Assembly (NCBI GenBank): GCA_024516035.1
Contig: CM044958.1
Coordinates: 21,749,568-21,813,567, forward strand
From: Bactericera cockerelli
Lineage: Eukaryota > Arthropoda > Insecta > Hemiptera > Triozidae
Direction of reading: 5' to 3'
Length of the DNA: 64,000 bases
The position numbers and the translations under genes were made by a program. Below, in pieces: positions 26,001 to 38,000 of this stretch. Position 1 is the first letter of the stretch, and each line of letters begins with the position of its first letter. Below the pieces are notes generated by a model. It did not search any database. It was given only the letters and a program-made list of their open reading frames with translations, and was not told the DNA's origin.

Positions 26001-29000
26001 ACAACTCCTTTCAAATGTAAATGTGGCTCACCTGTAGAAGAAAATGGAGTGCACGGTTTAAGCTGTCAGAAAAGTGCTGGACGATTTTCTAGACATAGCG
26101 AATTAAATTCGATTATCTACCGAACATTGTCACTCCTGAATTATCATCCAAACCTAGAACCTGCAGGTATGTCACGTATGGACGGAAAAAGACCAGATGG
26201 AGTTACACTCATTTCATGGTCATGTGGTCAAAAGTTAGTCTGGGATGTAACTTGTGTGGACACCTTGGCTCCAACATACCTCCAACAAACTATGACTAAA
26301 GCAGGATGAGACTATTCGGCCCAAAATAGACAATGTGATGTTAAATTTGGGTATTTAATGCGATTTTCAGTGAATGGAGTATAAATTATTGGACCTGGCT
26401 TAAACTGTCTGGCTGGGGGACGTTAAACAGGAGAAGACTACCATGAGACAGTTATGTTATGTGTCCCTCTCAGATAGACACGGAAAACTATTTCAATTAA
26501 ACTTATTAAATGATTTCAGCGGCTGCGATGAGTGTCAAGAGCCCTTTCTCCTCACCCTACCGGGAAGATATGGAAGCTTACTGCTCCAAGCTCATCTGGG
26601 CTGACTCCAGTTGCAGCGATCTAATTTCTTTTCTCAGCTTGTACCAGGTACAGTATAGCTCAAAATGTCTCTTAAATAGTAATATCGTAATGAGTAAAAA
26701 TATTTTTTTTTTTTGAAAGTTACGGATCAAGTTCCAAGTTTCATTTGTACAAACTAATAATCTTAAAATTAAATAAATAGTAAGTAAGTACTGACACGGA
26801 AAGTAAGTAAGTAAAGATAGTAATGATTGAGTAGTTGAGTACAAGGAAATCGAAAGTAAACATACAAATCGAAAGTACATAACTAACCCGGTAGCTCAGT
26901 GGTAAAGGCGACACTCAGTGAAATCAGAGTTTGTGGGTTCAAAAACCAGCCGGGACATGACAAGTTATCCTCGCACTTGGGATTTTTACCACATAATAAT
27001 ATGTCTTGGACAGCTTGGGCTTACTACTGGAATAATGGTTAAAGTCCTAATCGGGCAGTACAAATTAGTCAAAATTATCATCATCAAAACAGAATAACTT
27101 TATTACTTACCGTTGCAAAGAAATTGAACTGACACTTTAAACTTCCGCCATTATTTTTTTGGTTTAAGATAAAATGTTTTGTTGGCAAATCAAAAAAAAA
27201 TTAAAAACTGGGGTTCCCATTTAATAAAAATTGAGCTAGAGCTTCTAGCCCCTGCATGAGGTCTGCCCCTGAAAATTAAAAGTTCCCCCCGAAGTAGATT
27301 TTTACAAACCATTTGACCATGCAAAGTTTCAGTTCCGTACCGAAAGCCAATCGGAAGATATTCAGCCTTTGCCGTACTTATGCCGGTCCCTGTATAATAC
27401 AAGGGCTGTTCTGTAAGTTTTTAGGAAACCATAGATCGTATATAGGAAATTCTAAAACGCGAAATGATCTTGTATTGACCCCACATGAAGGAAAGGCACA
27501 CCCCGACCCTAACTTTTGACTTTGTGTTAAAAACAATTAGGGCGGAATTCATAGACAACACCAATAACTTAAGTCGTTGGTAAGTGTCGGTTTTCCCTAT
27601 CTTACACAGTACGCAATCCGTGACTTAGCGCCACGGAGATATTACAAAAACGTCTATTAATTCCGCCCTTATTCTCACTTGTTGGAGAATGCCCTATGAT
27701 ATTATCATCACTCTTGATCAAACTTTATTATTTTCTTGTTCAGAATTTTTATTTCATTGTTGATATTTTTGTAAATAAGTATAGTTCAATGAAAATGTTA
27801 GTAATAATATTATCCCTCCGACAGGTGTGGCATGCTCAGAAAACCCAGGGATACTTTAATCGCTCCCGTGGCATGTCGGAGAAGAATTGGGCCCGTCAGA
27901 ACTACGTCCAGCTGTCCTCGCTGCGAGAGATTGAGAAGCTGGTGACTGACATAACGCTCAGACTCCGTCGCCAGGATATACGCAATGACCCGGAGTTCGA
28001 ATTCAAGAAGTATGAGAAGCCCCTCATACTCAAGGTAACTACTAGCCAAGGCCTTCATACTCAAGGTAACTACTAGCCAAGGCCTTCATACTCAAGGTAA
28101 CTACTAGCCAAGGCCTTCATACTCAAGGTAACTACTAGCCAAGGCCTTCATACTCAAGGTAATTACTAGCCAAGCCCCTCATACTCAAGGTAACTACTAG
28201 CCAAGGCCTTCATACTCAAGTAACTACTAGCCAAGGCCTTCATACTCAAGGTAACTACTAGCCAAGGCCTTCATACTCAAGGTAACTACTAGCCAAGGCC
28301 TTCATACTCAAGGTAACTACTAGCCAAGCCCCTCATACTCAAGGTAACTACTAGCCAAGGCCTTCATACTGAAGGTAACTACTAGCCAAGGCCTTCATAC
28401 TCAAGGTAACTACTAGCCAAGGCCTTCATACTCAAGGTAACTACTAGCCAAGGCCTTCATACTCAAGGTAACTACTAGCCAAGGTCCTCAAACTCAAGGT
28501 AACTACTAGCCAAGGCCTCATACTCAAGGTAACTACTAGCCAAGGCCTCATACTCAAGGTAACTACTAGCCAAGGCCTTCATACTCAAGGTAACTACTAA
28601 CCAAGGCCTTCATACTGAAGGTAACTACTAGCCAAGGCCTTCATACTAAAGTAGTACTAGCAGCTTATACTCAAGGTAACTATAGCCAAGGCCCTCATAC
28701 TCAAGGTAACTACTACCAAGGCCCTCATACTGAAGGTAACTACTAGCCAAGCCCCTCATACTCAAGGTAACTACTAGCCAAGCCTTACTCAAGGTAGCTC
28801 TACAAGGCTTATACTAAGTACTACTAGCCAAGCCTCATACTCAAGGTAACTACTAGCCAAGGCCTCATACTCAAGGTAACTACTAGCCAAGGCCTTCATA
28901 CTCAAGGTAACTACTAACCAAGGCCCCTCATACTCAAGGTAACTACTAGCCAAGGCCTTCATACTCAAAGTAACTACTAGGCGAAGTCTTTTAATACTCA

Positions 29001-32000
29001 AGGTAACCACTATTTTTGGGACTTTCTTTACTTTTAGACCTTAGAAACGAATCATTAAAAAACTAGCTGAGAATGTTGAAGATTTATAGATGGCTATATC
29101 TCAGAAGTCAGGCGTTTAAAAAATACTAATGCAGGAACTAATCCAATATTTTGGGGTCTTTAGACTCCTTGAAAGGGTCTAAAAGACTAAATCTGACATT
29201 TTTCCTCACGAGGTATGAGTGGAACCCGAACATCCAAGTACAGAGCAGAAAAATTCCTGTCCCGCTGGGAATCAAACCCAGGACACCATGTGTGCAATGC
29301 CTAGCGCGCTAACTCACTCTGCCACGGTGACTACTCTAAAAGACTAAAGCTGTTTAGAGTTTAACTTGTTTAACGGAGATGGCTTACAAAGTACAGCGAA
29401 ATTGAGGGTGCTCTTTATTTTTTATACTGTGGAAAAACACAAAAATCACATTTATTTATTATTATTTCTTTAGGGTATCTCCTCTCGAGATTATGGAGCA
29501 CCTCCAAAAGAGTTTACATCAGGAGCGGATCTATGATCAAGTCTCCTGTTGTTGCTCTCTTCACAATGAGGGGAGGATATTAGTTGGTGGACTTGATTAT
29601 CTACCGTATTCTCTCCCGTGGCCATCCTCCTCTTGATGGTCCCATCATTAATTCGATGGGGAAACACTTTTGGGAGCTTGGAACAGTACCAAACGGCCAT
29701 TTTTGCAAATTGTGAACTGTGCCAACAGGTATGAGAGAGGATGTTTCTCTTTGTTCCTGTTGACAACCCTTAGTGATCCCTTACGATAGGCAAGGACGGA
29801 ATGCCTTGGAGTACTCTATTTTTTCTTTCACTGTAATTTAATTTAATTTTTTTTCTTATTTATTTATTTTTTTCTCATTTTTTACCTTTTCAGCTTTTTT
29901 TTTTAAATAAACATGGTTTTTTTTATATATATATTGTAAAATATTATCCCATAATATATAAGACCTGTTTGACTGCTGGAGTAAAGGGACTTTTCAGTCT
30001 TACCTCGGCAGAATAAACAAGGTATATTCTATTCTATTCTATTATCCTCCCCCTACCCACTGTTAGCGTAATGGGACTCCCTGTCTCGAGCCGAAAATCT
30101 AAATAAAGCACTACTATACTATACTCACAGGGGATTTATTTTAATCAACAAATTTCGTCAGATTGTGATCGGCGGCGCTTTCTACCCCAACTACTTCTTC
30201 AGGGGCGGCAGCGAGTCTGGGGGATCGACGAGAAGGCCGCCATCAAGACGCTGGGGGGCACGACCCCATGAACACCGTGTATCTGAAGGGCCTGCCCGCC
30301 AGCCAGGTGGGCCTGGTGCCCCTCTACGCCGCGGAGATCAAGAAATACATGCGATTCTGCACCCGGACGACATGAAGATCTACGCCGATAGCAGGTATTT
30401 TTTATTATACATTTTTTTTTTTTTTTTAATTCGATCCAAGAATTTTAAATCCTTATTTTTTTTAAATTTATTTGTGGTGAAGCACAAGGCCTCTTCACAA
30501 TTTTTGTGGGTAGCGCAGCATTACTTAGAGCCTCCTTCACATTTCGAATTATTCTATTACATTATTTTTTTTTTTTTTTTTTTTTAAAAGATGAGTGTTT
30601 CACAGCCTTTTTTGTTACATTAATTTTTTTTTTTTTTGTTTTTAAAAGCATGAGGTTTCACAGAGCTACTGTAAACAGGGCCGCTTGTGGTCTGTGTTGT
30701 AGCTTTCCCATCCCGTAATATGCCTCCCCTTGATGGGCGAGAAGTGACACAATACTTCCCATTTAGGTGCTGGGTCAACACGAGCGCACCGGAAGGTATC
30801 CTTACAAACAACTGTAACCAAATTTTGAATACAAATTTTTGTCGGCGCGGGGGTTCGAACCCGGGACCTTCCGCATGGACAAGCGAGTGCTTAACCACTG
30901 AGCTATTCGTGCGCTTAACCTTTCGTTCAACTACTCTGGTAATGCCGCCACTGGTCGTTACTCATACAAGTAACTACTCATTTTTCCTCACGAGGTATGA
31001 GTGGACCTCGAACATCCAAGTACAGAGCAGAAAAATTCCTGCCCCCTGGGGATCGAACCAGGTCACCGGGTGCATTGCCTAGCGCGCTAACTCACTCTGC
31101 CACGGTGACTACTTTAAATCCTTAAATAACTACGTAAAAATATTGGCTCTTTATTTTTACACGGGGGCGCAGAAAGCCCCCCTGTTGATACGAACGCAAA
31201 TATTAGGCCTGCCCCACTCCTGAAAACACTCCAAGTCTAAGCTTACCTTAGGACTAAGCACGCGAAACATTAAGGGCTGAATATCAGACTTACTACTTAC
31301 TATTTATAACTTTACTAGAACAAATCAATGTATAACTATTTATCCTATCGTTTTAACTTCCCCAGTTCTGAATAAGTAGATAGCTAGATATTACGTTAGA
31401 TAGGTGTAAATAATATTAGTGTTTTTTTATATAGGTAAAAATATTATAGTAAATTGTGTTAAATGTTTATGTATAAATATCACAATAAATATTTGAATTG
31501 AATTGAATAGCCTAGAATGCCTAGATGCACCAGAATGGGGATCCGCGTGCTTGGAAATATAGTGTTCTCTAGATATCGCGACGGGGGTTTTACCTACCAT
31601 CCGCTAGAAACTCAAAAATGAGCTAGCCACTCAAATTAATCTCACCCAGCCTGAGTGAGGTCGGGAATAGCTAGCATCACGAGAGTTTGATTCGATAGAA
31701 ATAGAAAGAAAAGCAACTATTTTTACTTTCCTTATCCTATAATAAGGAAAGTATTGTATTCGTCGAAAATTTGACCTACCCAGCTTTTCACATTTCTGGA
31801 CGAATCATAGCCTCAGGATACCAAAAAAGTGGTTTTCAGCCATTGGTCCGTGCGTCTGTCTGTGTGTGTGTGTGTGTCTGTGTGTGTGTGTCTGTGTGTG
31901 AACAGGATATCTCAAGAACGGTAAGAGCTAGAGACTTGAAATTTGGTATGGTAATTAATTTTATACACCAAACGAACCATGAAACTTTTGGTTGAAATCG

Positions 32001-35000
32001 GCCGCATTCTGTGGCCGCAGGGCCGCAAATATTGGCCGCAAGCACCGCTTCTTTGAATTGGTTAAAGATACAAAAAAAGTTAGAGAACAACATTTTCTCA
32101 GATTAAAAAAATAATAGGGGTTCACTCTGATCATTTTTTTGATATCTTTAACTTTTTGGAAACCGGCCCCAATTTACCGGTATTGTAGGGGGACCCGATT
32201 GGACTAACTTTTTTATTATTCATCCTAGATATCAAATTAAATGATTTTGAAGTGCTGATCACGAATTTGGCATTGATTTTTAGTTATCTGTTACCGTTCA
32301 GTCACCAGTGGCGGAATTCGACTCCTTTTTGGGAGATAAGGAAAGTCGTGTGATGTTTACACCAGATTTTTTAAAATAATATCACTTTTGAATTCCACCC
32401 TAGGGAGCTCCAACAATGACTTTTTTTAAACTTATTTTGATTGATTATTGGGTTTTACATCTGCATTAAAGGGGGTTGATTCCCTTACTACTTCCGAGAA
32501 ATTTCCAATATTAGAAATCGGAAGTAAATCTCAAAATTCGCACGTGTATACAATGTGAAACAATCACGAGGAAGTATTGTGTCCATAATTGGCAGTGTTT
32601 TTTTTTGTTATGTTCATGTTAATGCCAAAGTCCGCCAATCGGAATTGCACCACTGGTGGCTGCAGCAATCAATATCTTGACAAAGTGCCGGCCATAAAGT
32701 ATAATAATAACTTTTTTGACAGATTCATTGGATTGATAAGTTCAGGGGGGCTTTTGAAAAATCAATCATGTCTAAAAAATAACGTCCTATTCCAGGACGT
32801 TAAATCAAATAGAATCGTTGGCGTTAGGAAGGGCATCCAGCCGTAAAAATTGTGCCAAAACTAACCAACCTCAACCATGAGGTTGAACAACGTCGACCCT
32901 GCTCAAGCGGGATAAGACAGAGTAAAAGAAGAAGGAGAATCATGTCTAAAATATTTTTGCATTTTAGATACATATAATTAAATAAAATAGATGTCTCCTA
33001 TTTAAAACAGTTCCAAAGTTATGTTTTTTAAAAGCCGCTTCTTCAAATCTTCATGCATAAAAAAAAAAAAAAAAAAAAAAACCCCTGAAGAATTACGTTC
33101 AAATTTTAAAACCACCTTTATCTTAAACCATCTTCTTCTTATTGTGTTTTTTTTTATTGTATTTATCTTAAACCATATTTTTTTATTTTATTTATCTTAA
33201 ACCATAAATACAATAAATCAAATCATCTTACTTTACATTCTCGTCCCATTCCAGTAAAGTTTTCATCCAGTTCAAGGATCAGACGGGGAGGCTAAATATA
33301 TCTGTGGACAAGAATGAACGTGTCGACAACATTCCGGGCAAAGTGAATATCTCTGTGTTCAAAGCTGTCAAGGCGCGCATGATCAACAATCAGATCACCT
33401 TAAAATGTTACAAGTGAGTCATCTTTCCCATGGAAAACACGAGGTACCTTTACGCATGACGAGCTTTGAATTCCATGTAGTCATTGAGTACATATATCTT
33501 TCAATTTCATGTAGTGGATGAAACGGGAGAAGTGCAAAATTAATAAAGGAAAACGGAAAACAAGTTCAAGTGAGTAAAGTGGATTCTCAATTTCTTACAT
33601 TTAATAAAATACTCAAATGCAATACAATATGATACAAACATAACCATATTTGTACCAATGTACCATATTAAAAAGTTAGCATAATTGCCTTATTTAAATT
33701 GATGAGCGAGGGACTCAAACCACCCACCTCCAGATTAACAACCACGTCACGCTACCACAGCGCTTTGGCTAATGAGCTCGGTAAACAACCATTATTCTCC
33801 ACGTTAGCCTCTATAGAAGCATAAAAATACAAACATAATGAGAGACCATCAAGCATTTTTGGCGCAGCTTAACCCCCCGCGCCGCTCTTGCAAGAATACC
33901 TTATTTTTTGATATAATTGAATTTCACAGGGACGTTGATGGTGCTAAAAAGCTGGAAGAGATGGGAATTCATGCGAAGAAGGAAGGTGTGCAGAGCTTCA
34001 GCGAAGGTGGAACTAGCAAGCCTGGCTCCACAGACCGATTCATCAACATTAGAATCATCTACGTAAGTTCATTAATTTTGTTTTTTTGAAATGTTTTTTT
34101 CATGTATGATCCCGTTTTTAGGGATTTGTTTATGTTAGAGTAATTTTGGAGGATGGACTTTCAAGCTACCTATGCGTTTGATCCTGTACATGCCACATAT
34201 TTAAAACATAGTACACGACTTGCATATAAGTTGGGACTTTGACTTTTTTTACACAAGAGATTAATCTTTGATTTGTGCATTCTCGCAGGTGGAAAATTTG
34301 TCCAAATTTTGGGCCCAAAATGCCGACAGCTACAATGAAATGTGCCAAATCACCGAACAAATCAATGATCCCAAGAATTTAGAGCCCCTGACTGGGTTGC
34401 CTAAAGTGGGAGCAGTGGTGGCGGCCCCGTTCTCAGATCAAACCTACTACCGGGCGAAGGTGTTACGGGTCAATCGGAACAAGACAGCTCTGGTATGTTA
34501 TGAAAGGGATTTTAATTAACTTTTTTCGGGTTCTTAAGCATCATTGTAAACTGAAAGAAGCATAACAGAGTATGCTTCAGTGCTAGTGTCAATCGATTCA
34601 ACAACTGAAATTTTCATTGAAATAAAAGATCCAAATTACAAAGTAACAAAAAAAATCTCTTAACGCTGCAGCTTTAGTAGAGCTCCCTCCAAGGTAAATA
34701 AGTTAAAAGAGTATTTGTTCAGTTAATAAAATGAAGTACATAATATCGCACGTTGCATAGAATAGTGTCACATCTCATTTTTTCCCCATTTGGGATTTTT
34801 GTATCGCTGAAAACAGCAAAAGGTCTCCTGAAAGTTAAGGTTTTGAGATGTGACACTGTTCTATGCAACGTGCGATCGCACGTTGCATAGAATAGTGTCA
34901 CATCTCATTTTTTCCCCATTTGGGATTTTTGTATCGCTAAAACAGCAAAGGTCTCCTGAAATTAAGTTTTGAGATGTGACACTGTTCTATGCAACGTGCG

Positions 35001-38000
35001 ATATAATTATATTATCTCATTTAGTACTCTTCAAATTGTAAGTAGGTTAATAGTTACAAATTTATTGAACAATTTTATTTAAAAAACTTGTGTGAGTGCA
35101 ATAGTTTCATATATATTTGACAAACAATGGGTTAAACAATTTCCTCTGTTCCCCGCAGGTCAAGTACATAGATTTTCCTCTGTTCCCCGCAGGTCAAGTA
35201 CATAGATTTTCCTCTGTTCCCGCAGGTCAAGTACATAGATTTTCCCCTGTTCCCGCAGGTCAAGTACATAGATTTTCCCCTGTCCCTGTAGGTCAAGTAC
35301 ATAGATTTTCCCCTGTTCCCGCAGGTCAAGTACATAGATTTTCCCCTGTTCCCCGCAGGTCAAGTACATAGATTTTCCTCTGTTCCCCGCAGTCAAGTAC
35401 ATAGATTTCCCTGTTCCCGCAGGTCAAGTACATAGATTTTCCTCTGTTCCCGCAGGTCAAGTACATAGATTTTCCCCTGTTCCCGCAGGTCAAGTACATA
35501 GATTTTCCTCTGTTCCCCGCAGGTCAAGTACATAGATTTTCCCTGTTCCCCGCAGGTCAAGTACATAGATTTTCCCCTGTTCCCGCAGGTCAAGTACATA
35601 GATTTTCCCCTGTTCCCCGCAGGTCAAGTACATAGATTTTCCCCTGTTCCCGCAGTCAAGTACATAGATTACGGCAATGAGAACGAAGTACGTGTGTCCG
35701 AGATCCTGAATTTCGGCCCTCCTGGCCGATCAAGCTTGACCACCCGGCGGCCCTTTGCTTCGAGTGCTCCCTGGCAGAGGTGACCCCCCCCTGCTCTTCA
35801 ACCCGCATGGCATCTGGTCCAAGCAAGCGGTGGAGTGGTTCTGCGGACGCTACTTGAACTCATCCCGCGCTCTCATTGCTGAGGTAAGTGGGTCCATGGA
35901 TCCAACTTTATCTATTCATTATTTGAAGAAAGAAAAAAATCATTATTATATGTAATTGAAAATTGGCTGTATATTTAAAATAAAAACTACATTATTATTA
36001 TTATTATTATTATTATACAGTAGAATACAATGAAATATAAAGAAAAACAAAAATATTAAGCAAATATACAAGAAAAAAAACAGAATGAAGTTAATGTCCT
36101 ACCTAAAGGGCGAATTTATTGCCTGTGGCAATCTCTTCCACCCAACCCTTTTTACATTTAATTTTACTTCCGATAATTTATAATAATAGAATCAAAAGTA
36201 TTGTGTTTATTTTTGCTCCGATTTCAATTTTTTTCATATTTCTGGACGTTTCATAACCTCCTGAAACACTTAGTTTTGCGTCTGTCAAATGGGAGGATAA
36301 CTTCGCAAAGGAAAGATAAAGAGAAATGCTGTATTATGTCATAACATTTCTTAGAAAATCAAATGCGGACACGGAAAGTAAGTAAGTAGAAAATCAAATG
36401 AATCTCGTGAGAATTTATTTTTGGGAAAAACCCAAATTTTGTTGGTTTGAAAGACCGAACACATGTGCAAACTCCTGAGGAGAATTTGAACAGTTTCCAG
36501 TAATTATTATTATTATAGAGTTTATAGACTGTTTGGAGTTCCACAAGAGAAGCATCAATTATTACATCGACCTCTATTTAGATCTATTGTGAACAGTTGA
36601 TTCTTATTCTGATGTACGTTCTGATTTGAAGTAGTCAGGACGGGAGTTTAATCCTCCCTTCGCTGAGAATCGTACCAGCTACCCACATTAACCTCACTCA
36701 GTCTGGGTAGGGCCGGAAATGCCAGCCTCACTTGTTTGGATGGAACAGAATTTTCGTCGAAAAATCTGTTCCAACCGGGAGTCGGACTCGGGAACTCTGA
36801 CTACGGGCAGTAGTCACAACCATTACGCCACGGAGGCTGGCGATTTCCAGTAAGTTTAAGGAATTTTGTAGAAATGTAAGGGCGGAATTAATAAACAACA
36901 TCAATAACTTAAGTCGTTGGTAAGTGTCGGTTTTCCCTATCATACACAGTACGCAATTCGTGACTTAGCGCCACAGAGGTATTACAAAAACGTCTATTAA
37001 TTCAGCCCTAAGTTTAGTTTCCTCTGAAATCCCTAACCTTATCGAAAACCATTATTTTTTTATATAGAAATTCACTGCTCTCAATATTAATCATACATCT
37101 CTCATTCCGGTTCAGATCTACTCTATCGTGGATGGTGTCGTGAAGATTATCCTCTACAAGGACGACAGGCTGACTGTGAACAAGGAACTGATCAGAAAGC
37201 AGTTTGCAATTGAAGCGGAGGAATCCTACAGGTATTGAAGCAACCTCTACTGCACTCAGCCGCTGAGTATCAACCCGATCCGAGAAATTTCGCTTGTAAT
37301 ACTTATGGAAGAAAAAGTTTTTTTTTTGAAAAGTAATAATCGAAATGTGGAATAATTATGTTTGTAAAATAATTGAAAATCCCGATAGCAAAGGTATAGT
37401 AGGGGACCATTAACGAACTTTTTGTAACGCTCTAAAATCCAATAGTTATTTGTATCGATCCAATAGTTGTTTGTATTTGAATTTCTTTTTTTAATTAAAT
37501 ACCATTTATTCATGTTTTATTTTTAAATATAAAAAAAATATCTCCCAGGGACTGACATTCTGGCAGGGAAAAATTAAAATTACCTTTTTTATACTGTTGG
37601 CTACAACTGGCCCCATTAAGCCGACAGTTTTGATAAAAAAAAATTAATTTGGGTTTAACGTCGCTTTTCAACTACATGGTCATATCACGACGGGGATGTT
37701 ACCCTCCTATCGCAGGAAACTCTCAAACCTGCTACCCACATTAACCTCACCCAGCCTGGGTTGGACCGGAATGCCATCATCACGAAATCTTCACCTCGCT
37801 GGACGTTACTTAATTATTTATTTACACTTTATTTTTTATACAATACAAAGAACAATAAATTATTAACAAAGATAAAAAAAAAAATTAACAATATTTACCT
37901 ACAAAACAAGTTACTTAACTTCGGTGGACCTAAGAGAACACGTTCCAAAGTACAAAAACACGCACACCAAATATAAATATCCTATATGGTGGACGCATGA

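Larger units (their letters stand above)
23144..26314 (-). mobile_element. Twin-primed non-LTR retrotransposon (PHD finger, RT, restriction-like endonuclease)
   Basis: The element is flanked by a perfect 13-bp duplication, TTCGGCCCAAAAT, at 23131-23143 and 26315-26327. Read on the - strand, the 3' segment (23396 down to 23144) is in forward orientation and the 5' segment (about 23400-26306) is inverted. This is the structure left by twin priming during target-primed reverse transcription. The two protein pieces meet at a shared GGA (26304-26306 and 23394-23396) with no residue lost by eye. The inverted part is coding on the + strand. Confidence 0.88.

Noticed and set aside
30165..30587. 140-codon frame MIGGAFYPNYFF... 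as a separate gene
   Set aside because: The first part is TDRD9 exon 12 and the rest runs through a frameshift into the intron.
31771..31995. 74-codon frame with VCVCVCV
   Set aside because: It is read through a (TG)n microsatellite within a dispersed repeat.
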